A stretch of 64,000 nucleotides of DNA from Desulforhabdus amnigena (GTDB taxonomy: Bacteria > Desulfobacterota > Syntrophobacteria > Syntrophobacterales > Syntrophobacteraceae): positions 3,313,001 through 3,377,000 of the forward strand of contig NZ_BSDR01000001.1 of NCBI RefSeq assembly GCF_027925305.1, read 5' to 3'. This document shows, in pieces, positions 16,382 through 25,057 of the stretch (positions within the stretch are counted from its first letter, which is position 1; each line of letters opens with the position of its first letter). The notes beneath the pieces are model-generated. The model saw nothing but the letters and a program-made list of their open reading frames with translations, was not told the DNA's origin and searched no databases. The position numbers and the translations under genes are program-made.

Positions 16382-17238
16382 GACTGTCCCTCATGATAGA
16401 AAAGTTCGACATCTCCCCTTAAAAAAAGGTCGGGAACGACCGCAGGAAATCCGAACCCGGGTTCCAGCGCCCAGTAAGCCCCCCCGAGGTGATTCACATT
16501 CCACCATGCTCCCACTTGAAAAAATCCATCCACTCCGCCTTTTTGCCCGTTCTTCCAAAGGTATTCGTCACTCCAGTGATGGCCGTAAAGTGAATAATAG
16601 GTCCCGGAGGAAGGACTGAAAAAAGCGGGCGCCAGACCGGCAGGCCGAAAATCCCCGTCTTGTAAAAACAGTTCACGAGGAGGCTCGATTGCAGCCACAT
16701 ACAGATAGCCTTCCTTTCCCGCCTTGCCGCCGAAGTTTTTCAAGCATCGAAGCCTGTCGAGGTCCCTGCTCTCACGGGCGGCCACCCAACCCTTGAGGTT
16801 ATCACAAAAAAGATAATCCCAATGGTGCAGCTGGTAATTTTCTTTATGGTCCTCACGAAGGATTTGAGAGAACTGTGCATGTTGAAAATTCTTGGGGCCG
16901 TGCCGCCTCGTTTTGTGGATCTTCCATTGGTTGGGTTGGGGGTAGGCCCCAAGAGTCCGGAATTCCTTTCCCAGGGTCAGGGTAAATTCTTTTCCCGGGG
17001 GCTTTTCCTTTCCCTTGGCACCGGTTCCAAACCAATCTTCGCCGTATCCGGGCCACTCTCCCCCGTCCTCCCCTTGAGCTCCTTCCGCAATGATCAAAAG
17101 CCTCTGAAGAAAGCCGCTCATGGTCGTCGGCGGCATGAAGGGATAGCTCATGATGGGCAGGCTTCCCGAGGGCATTCTTCTGAAGGTCAGCGGACCCGTG
17201 GGCTTGAAGGTCATTTCTGTGATCCAGATGGATTCCAT
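16378..17238 (-). CDS. Cas5-family Cascade subunit (Csc1-like)
   Basis: A 286-residue RAMP-type protein. The N-terminus, ITEMTFKPTGPLTFRRMPSG then SYPFMPPTTMSGFLQRLLII, has the strand, proline loop and GFL helix typical of Cas5 proteins, which cap the crRNA 5' handle. The middle is long and rich in Trp, Tyr and His. Position between the Cas7-like and HD genes agrees with Cas5/Csc1. There is no clear Csc1 diagnostic motif, so the subtype label rests on the neighbours. It starts 17 nt after the cas7 stop. Confidence 0.75.
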   Translation of the reverse strand: MESIWITEMTFKPTGPLTFRRMPSGSLPIMSYPFMPPTTMSGFLQRLLIIAEGAQGEDGGEWPGYGEDWFGTGAKGKEKPPGKEFTLTLGKEFRTLGAYPQPNQWKIHKTRRHGPKNFQHAQFSQILREDHKENYQLHHWDYLFCDNLKGWVAARESRDLDRLRCLKNFGGKAGKEGYLYVAAIEPPRELFLQDGDFRPAGLAPAFFSPSSGTYYSLYGHHWSDEYLWKNGQKGGVDGFFQVGAWWNVNHLGGAYWALEPGFGFPAVVPDLFLRGDVELFYHEGQS

Positions 17239-17254
17239 GACGGAAAATTCCTCT

Positions 17255-18148
17255 CTAAGCTTTCAGAAATTTTTCTTCAAACAGAACGGCCGCATCCTGA
17301 AGGACTTTGAGGGCGGAAGCCCCGGTACTTCTCCTGAACTTTTCAGGCTGTTCCGAGCGGAAATCTTCGGCCAGCTGCACAAAAGTTTTGACCGCTTCGT
17401 CGTTGTCGGTAAGGGACGGGCTCAGGATGGGCCTTTCTCCGAGAGGGACCCGGTATTCATCCACCACCAGCAGAGGCTCCACACCGCCCTCCCATCCACC
17501 CCGCGCCAGGGCCACCCCTTTGGGGTTTCCAGCCCCAAGGCGGTTGAGGCTCATGAGAAAGGCATAGGCCACGGTCGTGAATTCCTCCCGGCTTATGGAA
17601 AGGCAGTGGTTGCTCACGGGATAAAGAATCCCGGGCTGAGCGTATTCCTTGCGGTAAGGCATGGGGGTGCTGTCCTTTTCCTTGTAAATGAGGGCCGGAT
17701 GCATGGCACGCTGCTTTTCCAATGCAATCTGTCCGGAAACGGCCACACCCCCCGAATGGGTCAGGCGGCCGATGAAGGTCTTTTCACCTGCTATCAGCCC
17801 GCCAAAAACGGCGCAGACCGGGCAGGAATCCTTGCAGCACGTCCCGGGAATACCGCAGGACAACTTGTCCATGAGGAGCTGCCCCCCGGCATCGCTCCAA
17901 AGCAGGCACCGTCTTTCCACTCCGCGCCGTTTGGTGGGACTGATGTAACATTTTTCCATCACTCCTTCGGAGGTCTGGACCCGCACTTTTTCGACCATAT
18001 TGACGTTGACCTCTTTTTCATCCCCGAAATAGAGTTCCTGCGGCGCTTCGAGAATGGCATAAATGTCGTAGTGTTTTCGCGGGCCATCGGTTTTCGGCAA
18101 TCCGCTCGAAATTTTCTCGGCCTGTTTTTCCGAATTCTTCCCTGCCAT
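17255..18148 (-). CDS. Cas7-family backbone subunit (Csc2-like)
   Basis: A 297-residue RAMP protein that would form the crRNA-binding filament. It has a cysteine-rich loop SCGIPGTCCKDSCPVCAVFGG (Cys98, 104, 105, 109, 112). The loop follows the C-x(n)-C-K-x-x-C-P-x-C-x-x-(Y/F)-G pattern remembered from type I-D Csc2. Near the C-terminus, SLNRLGAGNPKGVALARG corresponds to the glycine-rich segment of the family. The ATG at 18148 has AAGGAGG upstream, and a longer open frame to 18301 lies inside the preceding gene. The assignment is by motif and order only. Confidence 0.75.
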   Translation of the reverse strand: MAGKNSEKQAEKISSGLPKTDGPRKHYDIYAILEAPQELYFGDEKEVNVNMVEKVRVQTSEGVMEKCYISPTKRRGVERRCLLWSDAGGQLLMDKLSCGIPGTCCKDSCPVCAVFGGLIAGEKTFIGRLTHSGGVAVSGQIALEKQRAMHPALIYKEKDSTPMPYRKEYAQPGILYPVSNHCLSISREEFTTVAYAFLMSLNRLGAGNPKGVALARGGWEGGVEPLLVVDEYRVPLGERPILSPSLTDNDEAVKTFVQLAEDFRSEQPEKFRRSTGASALKVLQDAAVLFEEKFLKA

Positions 18149-18188
18149 GAGTGCCTCCTTGTTTTGCTGCAAATCGAGAATGAGCCGC

Positions 18189-20207
18189 CTATTGATTGTC
18201 CGAACCGAGATGCTGCGGAAACATGCTCCACAATGCCAGCTTCGCCTGGTAGGCAAATGCCCGCCAGTCGGCTTCGTTCTGGTAGGGCTTCTCGCCTTCA
18301 TTCACCAGAGCGCCGGTCACGCGGGCGATCTGGTCGGGACCGATGAAGATCTTTTCCCCGGCATCCCTGGCCCATGACAACCCATCATTTTCATTGACAA
18401 TCCTTGCCCCTTCCCTTTTGAGTTCCTCGACGTCCTCGCCGGCCCATCCGAGCAGTTCCAGGGCCTTTTCAAAGAAATACCTGTTGCGTGGCTGACGGCA
18501 GAAAATGAAGTCTCGTGCCCCACTCTCCCGGGATGCCGTGTAGGCGTACTGAATGGGACGATCCACTTCCTCCAGAAGTTTACTCACAGCGCGCTTCTTT
18601 TCATTGCCCGCTGTTTTGCTGTTTTCCACCCGCTCGGCCAAAGGCAAAAGCAGACCGGCAAAGCCCACTATTTTCGGGTAGTCCGGAATAGGCATGGGTT
18701 CCTCCTTCGATAGAATTCTCTCAAATTGTTCCCAAATGTCCTGGATTTGAAACCGCCTCCATGATCTGGAATAGTCTTCGATCACCCCGCCCTTCAGCAG
18801 GGTATAAAAGCTCTCAAAGACCTTACCGCGAGAAATGAGGCGCAGGAATCGGCCGAAATGAGGCCTCAGCTTTTTGTCGCTGTAACACCGGTACTCGAAC
18901 ACCTTGTCCCAGTGCACCAGCGCCGAAGTCAGCCACAGTTGCCAGCGGGGCAAGGTGAAAATTTCTTCTCCCGGATAGACTTCCACACTGAACCCCTGGG
19001 CGAACAGTTCGGGAGAAAAAGTCAAAGCCATTTTCCACAGCGCATAAGAATAGGCCCCAAAAGTTTGAACCAGCGGCTTCCGGTCCACAGATTCATTGAC
19101 GTGCAAACTGACGAAACTCCCGGCCGCCACATGCAGCGTTTGAGCGACGTATTTCCTCAATTCCATTTGGACCGCCGGCAGGTCTTTGCTGTCTGGGAGT
19201 TCTTTCCGGGCAGGATCGAGAAAGCGGACGGTGAGTGTTTCAGGAGTCAACTTCACGGGGCATAGGAAAACCGTGGCAACGCAACGGGGGCAGAAGCAGG
19301 GCTTGTCGTCCTTCAATTTTCCCGACTGCGGCCTTTCGTCCGCATCTTTGACGAAAACCGCCAGGCGTTTATAGCTGTCGTTTTTGGGGAGAATCTCTCC
19401 ACAGGCAAGGCAGGCAACCTCTTTCGCATCCCTACCTGAAAAAAAGTCCCCTCCTTTTACAAACTTGTCTGATTTCGGCTCAGGAAAAACAACCTGCGCA
19501 TAACTCCCTTTTTCTAAAACTCCCTTTAAGGAGTCTATAGCCGATGGAATGCTTTTTTCCTTGAAAAGTTTTTTTCGGTTGCTGCCGGTTTGGTAATAGT
19601 GGATGAGAAATTTGGCCATATCTGCCGAAAGAATGGGGACTTCCTCTCTTCCCCACGCCTTAGCCTGGTTCTTGAACAGGGTTTTATGGTTCAAATAGAT
19701 TTCCACCGATTTTTTCAAATGTTCCCGCGAAGCGAGTTTCTCCCAGAATGCGGCCCACAACTCTTTGATTGTCGCTTTCAGTTCACCGCAACTGTCGGCC
19801 TTGCCCCCTTCATCCGATTTCGCAATTACCTTGAACTGATTTCCTGAAAGGATCGCCCAGAAGGACCTCTCACACAGGAATGCGCTGAACTCTTCCCAGA
19901 ACCAGTCGTAACCGAGGGCCATCTGAGGTTCTCCCGGACGCGCCGGCAGGGGAAAGATGGCATATTTTCCGCGTATTTTTCCCGTATCGTCTTTGACAGT
20001 GCCGTCGCCCTCTTCTGAAAAAACAGGCGGCTTCCATTCCACGAGTTCCGGAGCAAAAGAGAGTCGTCTCAGTTCTTTCAGTTTCCGTGAGGCATTAAGG
20101 TATGTTTTGAGTTCGGGCTGAAATGCATCTCTATTCTTGGCAGAAACCAGTGCGCTCAGTTCGAAATCGCTCAGCAGAACGAAGTATTCCGACAAAAACT
20201 CATTCAT
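18189..20207 (-). CDS. Large Cascade subunit, Cas10d/Cas8-like, without HD domain
   Basis: A 672-residue protein at the large-subunit position of a type I operon. It has a zinc-finger-like cysteine cluster, C-x2-C at 266-269 (CLACG) and C-x-C-x2-C at 304-309 (CFCPRC). The middle segment TFGAYSYALWKMALTFSPEL followed by GFSVEVYPGEEIF recalls Csc3/Cas10d palm-like regions. No N-terminal HD motif and no GGDD motif are present, which separates it from canonical Cas10d. It would recognise the PAM and recruit the nuclease-helicase. The alternative is a divergent Cas8 of I-A or I-B type. Confidence 0.65.
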   Translation of the reverse strand: MNEFLSEYFVLLSDFELSALVSAKNRDAFQPELKTYLNASRKLKELRRLSFAPELVEWKPPVFSEEGDGTVKDDTGKIRGKYAIFPLPARPGEPQMALGYDWFWEEFSAFLCERSFWAILSGNQFKVIAKSDEGGKADSCGELKATIKELWAAFWEKLASREHLKKSVEIYLNHKTLFKNQAKAWGREEVPILSADMAKFLIHYYQTGSNRKKLFKEKSIPSAIDSLKGVLEKGSYAQVVFPEPKSDKFVKGGDFFSGRDAKEVACLACGEILPKNDSYKRLAVFVKDADERPQSGKLKDDKPCFCPRCVATVFLCPVKLTPETLTVRFLDPARKELPDSKDLPAVQMELRKYVAQTLHVAAGSFVSLHVNESVDRKPLVQTFGAYSYALWKMALTFSPELFAQGFSVEVYPGEEIFTLPRWQLWLTSALVHWDKVFEYRCYSDKKLRPHFGRFLRLISRGKVFESFYTLLKGGVIEDYSRSWRRFQIQDIWEQFERILSKEEPMPIPDYPKIVGFAGLLLPLAERVENSKTAGNEKKRAVSKLLEEVDRPIQYAYTASRESGARDFIFCRQPRNRYFFEKALELLGWAGEDVEELKREGARIVNENDGLSWARDAGEKIFIGPDQIARVTGALVNEGEKPYQNEADWRAFAYQAKLALWSMFPQHLGSDNQ

Positions 20208-20331
20208 GTCGCCGACTCCTCAAAAATTTCAGAAGGAATTTTAAGACAGCCTCTCAGAGAAAAGGAATGTGATAACCGGTTTTGATCCTCGTTCCGTCCG
20301 TATGACGTGCTTCAATCCCGCGAATGCAAAC

Positions 20332-21303
20332 TCACCCATACAACTCGGACATTTTCTTCACCGATTCCCTCGCCTCTTCTCGCAGCCAGGCCGGTTCTAC
20401 AATCTCCGCATCGGCGCCCCATCCCATCGCCCACCAGAGGACTTCCCGGGGTTCAGCCACTTCCACGGTGAGAAGGATGCCTCCATCCCCGGAAGGAACA
20501 ATTTTTTGGGAATGGTGCCAGAGAGATTCTTCGATATAAGGCCTGGCATGAGCATTGAAACGCACCGCTACTCTTTGAGGCTCTTCCCCTCCGAAGACCG
20601 AAAAGACGGACCGGTTGCGTTTTGCGAAGTCATAGCCCTCCAGCCTTTGAAAATGCATCGCCGTAAATTCCACTTTTCGCATACGGCTGACCCGGTAAGT
20701 TCTTATTTCCTTTGACTTCACAGAGAATGCTTCCAGGTAAAGAGATCTTTTTCTGAAGAAAATGGAATAGGGATCTATTTCATATTCGCTGGTCTCGGAC
20801 TCGGAAGGTTTCTGATATCGGATACGGACACGGCGGCTCTCGGAAATCGCCAGTTGAAGTTTTTCAAGAACAGCGGCGTCACAACCAAAACCTTCTCGAA
20901 ACACCAGGTCGTCAAAAAGATTGGAGACTGATTCGCGCAGAGGGCCCTGGAGGCCGCTGATGAGTTTTCGGGCCGCGAGGAATCCGTGGTAGCTGAGAAA
21001 ATAATCTCCTGTTGTGGAGAGCTGGCGGACCGCCATGATCAGGGCAAACCTCTCGCTCAAACTGAGGTCTTCGGCTGGAAGGTAACAGTCCTGATCGATA
21101 ACGAAACAGTCATTTTTTCGGTCATGATGAAATTGGAATCCAAGCCCTTTCAGGAACTCCCGGTCCTTGTAAAACTGAGCCCTGCTGACACCCACCCTGG
21201 CAATGAGATCTTGAAGAGACTGCCGGGGCTGGCATTTGATCTCTATAGCCAGTTTTAATATGCGCTGTAATCTAGATGTATACTTTCTCATGATATTCGA
21301 CAT
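20332..21303 (-). CDS. WYL-domain transcriptional regulator of the cas operon
   Basis: A 323-residue protein with an N-terminal winged helix-turn-helix (SLQDLIARVGVSRAQFYKDREFL, about 29-51). A WYL domain follows (RVRIRYQKPSE...EIDPYSIFFRKRSLYLEAFSV, about 158-200), then a WCX-like C-terminal region. WYL regulators bind nucleic-acid ligands and often control CRISPR and other defence loci. It is the first gene of the cas block, on the same strand, 124 nt before the large-subunit gene. A role in repressing or activating this operon is inferred from position. Confidence 0.85.
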   Translation of the reverse strand: MSNIMRKYTSRLQRILKLAIEIKCQPRQSLQDLIARVGVSRAQFYKDREFLKGLGFQFHHDRKNDCFVIDQDCYLPAEDLSLSERFALIMAVRQLSTTGDYFLSYHGFLAARKLISGLQGPLRESVSNLFDDLVFREGFGCDAAVLEKLQLAISESRRVRIRYQKPSESETSEYEIDPYSIFFRKRSLYLEAFSVKSKEIRTYRVSRMRKVEFTAMHFQRLEGYDFAKRNRSVFSVFGGEEPQRVAVRFNAHARPYIEESLWHHSQKIVPSGDGGILLTVEVAEPREVLWWAMGWGADAEIVEPAWLREEARESVKKMSELYG

Positions 21304-21534
21304 CCTTCGAGCGCATTTGTAATACTCCCACCGCGAAAACTCAAATCCTTTATGGGCTTACGTCTACAAGTGGATAGACACACGTAAAGATATATTGAAA
21401 CGCTTATATACGGATTATATACGGACTACGAAGGCAGGAACGCAGCTTCTCGCTACAGTCGTTTCAGAAGTGCGGATAGTCGTCGGCTGGAAATTTCAGG
21501 CACAATGGAGGTTTTGGTTTAATGTTCGAAAGCT

Positions 21535-21966
21535 TCAGACATCCAGAATAACGGTACATTCCCAACCGAGCGGTGTCTTTTCCACCCGGTAGCGGTGTAA
21601 AGTCACGGCCTTGACGTCCACGATGAGATCGTGCTTTTCGGGGTTGATTTCTTCTCCGTAGGCTTCCGCACTCAACGTGAAGCGGCCCTCCTCCCCCTGC
21701 ACCTCCACCCGGGGAACACGGAGCAGGAGATTTTGGGCGTCTTTGAAGAAAATCAGTTCCTGCAGCAGTTCGAAGAGCAGCATATCGATGGCGTAGGATT
21801 CCAACCGAAACTTTCGCACCTCCTTCGCATCGATGGTGTCGAGGTCCGTTACCATGGTATTCATTGTGGCGTCGGCCGCGGAGACAAACATCTCTTCCAG
21901 GGTTTTCCCCCAGGCTTCAAAGGCCACATCCGCAGTTGCAATGTCTTCCAGGTATTTGAAGGGCAT
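21535..21966 (-). CDS. Archease, RtcB activator
   Basis: About 143 residues from the ATG at 21966 (GGAAAG about 11 nt upstream; a TTG lies further upstream). The sequence begins MPFKYLEDIATADVAFEAWG, the archease hallmark with the conserved metal-binding Asp in the IATADVAF segment. It ends VDVKAVTLHRYRVE...CTVILDV, where a conserved terminal Asp completes the calcium site. Archease speeds RtcB guanylylation and turnover. The RtcB gene lies two genes upstream in the same minus-strand cluster, supporting a joint role in RNA ligation or repair. Confidence 0.85.
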   Translation of the reverse strand: MPFKYLEDIATADVAFEAWGKTLEEMFVSAADATMNTMVTDLDTIDAKEVRKFRLESYAIDMLLFELLQELIFFKDAQNLLLRVPRVEVQGEEGRFTLSAEAYGEEINPEKHDLIVDVKAVTLHRYRVEKTPLGWECTVILDV

Positions 21967-22010
21967 ATGAAAGCTGCTTTCCGGAATCAAGAATTCCAAT
22001 AGTCTCTATA

Positions 22011-22904
22011 CTACTCTTTTACTTCGCATTCCTTGAGATCTTCCAGAATGGTCTGGCGCATGTCATTCAAATGCCGGCCGATGAAGACCAGCTGCGTCTT
22101 ATCGGCGTGGAATTCCTCCAGGTCAGCGCGTCCCACCACGTAATTGAAAATATGGTCTGTATCATGAAATCGCACAAAACCCTTGACCCGAAAAACCAGC
22201 GGGGGCAAAGCGGAGATGAAATATCTGAACTTTTCCTCATCCAGGCGGGCATCGGTCGTGTATGCAAAAGACTGTAACGGGGCTTCCCCATGGGGCGTTC
22301 TGGGCAAGGAGGGTCTTTCCTCCGTTTCCAGTCCAAAAAGCAGGTTCGTGTCCACATCGCATCCCATGGTTCTGAAATACATGGCGCCCGCATTGAATCT
22401 TCTGATCTGATTTTCCACCTGATTCACCACATCCGTCGTCACCTGATCGATTTTGTTGATGAGAATGACGTCAGCCACCTTGAGCTGGTTCAGGGTAGTA
22501 TATCCAATATGAGGGTACCTGTGGCTCAGATAAGCATCCACAATGAAAACAACACAGTCCAATCTCACTTCGGGCAGGTTTTCCTGTATGCCATACACCA
22601 AGGCATCCGATTCGGCCACACCGGTCGCCTCGACGATGATGAATTCCGGTTGGACATCATGGATGATTTCCCTGACAGCCGCCTCGAATTCCCCCGTCAG
22701 AGAACAGCAGACACATCCGCCCAGCAGTTCGACGATTTGAACGTTGCGTCCCTGAATCACCTTACTGTCTACGGCAATTTCTCCGAATTCATTCATGAGA
22801 ACAGCCATTCGCCGCTGCGGCTTTCTTAAAATCCTCTTCAGAAGCGTCGTTTTTCCGCTGCCCAAAGAACCCGTTACAAGTATGATGGGTGTTTTCGGTT
22901 GCAT
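22011..22904 (-). CDS. COG0523/CobW-type G3E GTPase, putative metallochaperone
   Basis: A 297-residue P-loop GTPase. Walker A GSLGSGKTTLLKRIL lies near 12-26, the metal-binding CxCC motif near 65 (GGCVCCSL), the switch/Walker B region EFIIVEATGVAES follows, and the guanine-specificity NKID lies near 150. The C-terminal CobW domain ends in an amphipathic helix. Family members deliver Zn, Co or other metals to client enzymes. The gene lies between those for metal-dependent RtcB and archease, so RtcB is a candidate client. The ATG at 22904 with AGGAGA upstream is preferred to 22928. Confidence 0.88.
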   Translation of the reverse strand: MQPKTPIILVTGSLGSGKTTLLKRILRKPQRRMAVLMNEFGEIAVDSKVIQGRNVQIVELLGGCVCCSLTGEFEAAVREIIHDVQPEFIIVEATGVAESDALVYGIQENLPEVRLDCVVFIVDAYLSHRYPHIGYTTLNQLKVADVILINKIDQVTTDVVNQVENQIRRFNAGAMYFRTMGCDVDTNLLFGLETEERPSLPRTPHGEAPLQSFAYTTDARLDEEKFRYFISALPPLVFRVKGFVRFHDTDHIFNYVVGRADLEEFHADKTQLVFIGRHLNDMRQTILEDLKECEVKE

Positions 22905-22978
22905 GACTTCTCCTGGATCAGCCTTCACCCCGACTCTCTGTCGGCGAAAGATCGGGCATTTCCAATCCCTTGCATCTC

Positions 22979-24436
22979 CTATCCTTTAATATTCCCGATG
23001 GGAATAAACCGGGTCACTTTCTTGCTTATGCCGGAACGCTCCGTGGCCTGGACCACCTCGTCGATATCCTTGTAGGCAGGGCCTGCTTCCTCGGCCAGCC
23101 CCGAAAAGGAAACACTCCTTACATAAATACCCCGCTGCTCCATATCCTCGAGCAGCTTCTTCCCATGGAACTGCTTCTTGGCCTGATGCCGGCTCATGGT
23201 ACGACCGCTCCCATGGGCCGTGCTGAAAAACGTCTGCGCCCCCTCTTCCACTCCGACCAACAGATAAGAACCGGTTTCCATGCTCCCTCCCACGATGACG
23301 GGCTGTCCGGTTTTTTTATAGATTTCAGGCAGCTCAGCGGCACCAGGGCCAAAAGCGCGGGTCGCACCTTTGCGATGGACGAGCAGTTGGCGGGGCTTTC
23401 CGTCCACAATATGCTCTTCCACTTTGGCCGTATTGTGCGCCACGTCATAAACCTGGTGCATCCCCAAATCTTCAGGGTCCCTATTGAAAACCTCCGCAAA
23501 GACTTCCCTCACTCGATGCAGGATCACCTGCCGGTTGGCAAAAGACATATTGATGGCGCATTTCATCGCCGCAAAGTAGTCCTGTCCCTCGGGGGAGAAA
23601 AACGGCGCACAGGCCAACTCCCGGTCCAGGATTTTGATACCGTATTTTTTTTCCATGACTTTGAGGAAACTCTGGAGGTAGTCCGTCGCCACCTGGTGCC
23701 CGAACCCCCGGCTGCCGCAGTGAAACATGACCACGATCTGTTCGGGTTGGGTGATTCCAAAGGTTTTGGCCAACTGGGGATCGAATACGTTCTCCGGTCT
23801 GACCACCTGAATTTCCAGGTAATGGTTTCCGGAACCGAGAGTCCCGATCTGCTTGAAGCCCCGCTCGATGGCTTTATTGCTCACCTTGGAGGAATCCGCC
23901 CCGGAAATACATCCCCGCTCCTCGGTGCGTTCCAGGTCTTCCTGCCAGCCGTATCCATTTTTGATGCACCACCGAGCCCCCTGTTCCAGGACATGCCGGA
24001 ACTCATCCTGGGATATCCTGACAAACCCACTGCCCCCTACCCCCGATGGAACGCGGGCAAAGAGCCTGTCCACCAGTTTTCGCAGCTGCGGCTTCACTTC
24101 GTCGTAGGTGAGGTTGGTGAGAACGAGCCGCATACCGCAATTGACATCAAATCCGATACCTCCCGGAGAGATGACCCCCGTCTTCAAATCCATGGCGGCC
24201 ACGCCCCCGATGGGAAAACCATACCCCCAGTGGCCATCGGGCATACAATAAGCGTATTTGACGATACCCGGAAGCGTCGCCACGTTGGTCACCTGGTCGA
24301 TAACGCCCTCGTCCATGTTTTCCATGAGTTTCTGGGTGGCATAGATCCTCGCCGGAACGCGCATTCCTTCCTTATAGGTTATGGGAAGCTCCCAAATGGT
24401 GTCCGAAATTCTAATGAAATCTTTGAGTACTGCCAT
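22979..24436 (-). CDS. rtcB: RNA-splicing ligase RtcB
   Basis: A 485-residue GTP- and Mn-dependent ligase joining 2',3'-cyclic phosphate (or 3'-phosphate) RNA ends to 5'-OH ends. Metal ligands are visible at Asp97 and Cys100 (FDVNCGMR), His205 (GSGNHYLE), His239 (MFHCGSRG) and His334 (VAHNTAKVE). The guanylylated histidine is probably His408 in HGSGRTMSR. The ATG at 24436 has GAGGAA 4 nt upstream; the frame extends to 24517 without a better start. It is followed by the metallochaperone-type GTPase and archease genes. This suggests an RNA repair unit that is not sigma54-RtcR controlled, as no rtcR is seen. Confidence 0.93.
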   Translation of the reverse strand: MAVLKDFIRISDTIWELPITYKEGMRVPARIYATQKLMENMDEGVIDQVTNVATLPGIVKYAYCMPDGHWGYGFPIGGVAAMDLKTGVISPGGIGFDVNCGMRLVLTNLTYDEVKPQLRKLVDRLFARVPSGVGGSGFVRISQDEFRHVLEQGARWCIKNGYGWQEDLERTEERGCISGADSSKVSNKAIERGFKQIGTLGSGNHYLEIQVVRPENVFDPQLAKTFGITQPEQIVVMFHCGSRGFGHQVATDYLQSFLKVMEKKYGIKILDRELACAPFFSPEGQDYFAAMKCAINMSFANRQVILHRVREVFAEVFNRDPEDLGMHQVYDVAHNTAKVEEHIVDGKPRQLLVHRKGATRAFGPGAAELPEIYKKTGQPVIVGGSMETGSYLLVGVEEGAQTFFSTAHGSGRTMSRHQAKKQFHGKKLLEDMEQRGIYVRSVSFSGLAEEAGPAYKDIDEVVQATERSGISKKVTRFIPIGNIKG

Positions 24437-24842
24437 GGCTTCCTCACTTTCTGCGCCCTCGTCAAGCCAAATGCCTCGTCGCGGGCGACGGTCGGCTGGA
24501 AAATGGATCGGATGCAAAATATTTCAACAGTTCACGAGCGAAAAGAAATCTCGCAAATACGGACAGAGAAGGCAATCAGGGTCGAGAGCAGGATGTAACT
24601 GATTCACGGGATGTAACTGATTCAAATGATACATTAAACAATTGAATTAACTATACTGCTCTTGTCGGCTTTTGTCCATCCCACTCGGCGGTTCTCATTG
24701 CAATTCTCATTGTGGACATTTACGAGGAGTTGATTTGAGAATGCATCACAATTTTCTTGACAGTCTTCGTGGTACCCTTTTATTCTATCCAAACATTTTT
24801 AACAGGTATGTTCATCACGATCAAAGAGGATGCAGCTTTAAA

Positions 24843-24911
24843 ATGACAGGTCAGGCTTTTTTCGATTATTATTTTTATTATTATTTTCCCGCAAGCGGAG
24901 AGTTGCGCTGA
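24843..24911 (+). CDS. Leader peptide of aromatic operon attenuator (22 aa, Phe/Tyr-rich)
   Basis: ATG at 24843 to TGA at 24909-24911 encodes 22 residues, with the core FFDYYFYYYF: five Phe and five Tyr codons within ten. A purine-rich AAAGAGG lies about 14 nt upstream. Such codon runs mark attenuator peptides that sense charged tRNA-Phe and tRNA-Tyr. It stands 147 nt before the first gene of a phenylalanine/chorismate operon and is followed by alternative hairpins. Confidence 0.85.
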   Translation: MTGQAFFDYYFYYYFPASGELR

Positions 24912-24987
24912 CCTGCCTGTAATTTAGAAAACCCGAGAGTAAGTCTTCAGAAAGCCGCAGGTTCAGCCTGCGGCTTTTTTGTTTTTT
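24847..24987 (+). promoter_or_regulatory. Transcription attenuator of the aro/pheA operon
   Basis: Four pairing segments are visible. Segment 1, CAGGTCAG (24847-24854), is complementary to segment 2, CTGACCTG (24908-24915). Segment 2 with the next base (CTGACCTGC) pairs with segment 3, GCAGGTTCAG (24957-24966), with one bulged T. Segment 3 overlaps the left arm of the terminator hairpin (24951-24977). A ribosome stalled at the Phe/Tyr codons would cover segment 1 and allow 2:3, the antiterminator. Free translation would favour 1:2 and then termination. This is the classical trp/phe-type design. Confidence 0.82.
24951..24987 (+). terminator. Attenuator terminator hairpin
   Basis: Stem AGCCGCAGG (24953-24961), loop TTCAG, stem CCTGCGGCT (24967-24975), extended by A-T pairs and followed by TTTTTGTTTTTT. 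Confidence 0.92.
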
Positions 24988-25057
24988 AGCATCATCGCAT
25001 GGCGCACATACTAATGGTGCTGAACCTTTTTACCTTTCAATCCGTGGGGGAACTCCT

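Noticed and set aside
10993-21303. Assigning the system to type I-G because of the Cas4-Cas1 fusion
   Set aside because: The signature I-G proteins (Csb1, Csb2, Csx17) are not present; gene order and Cas7 motifs favour an I-D-like system.
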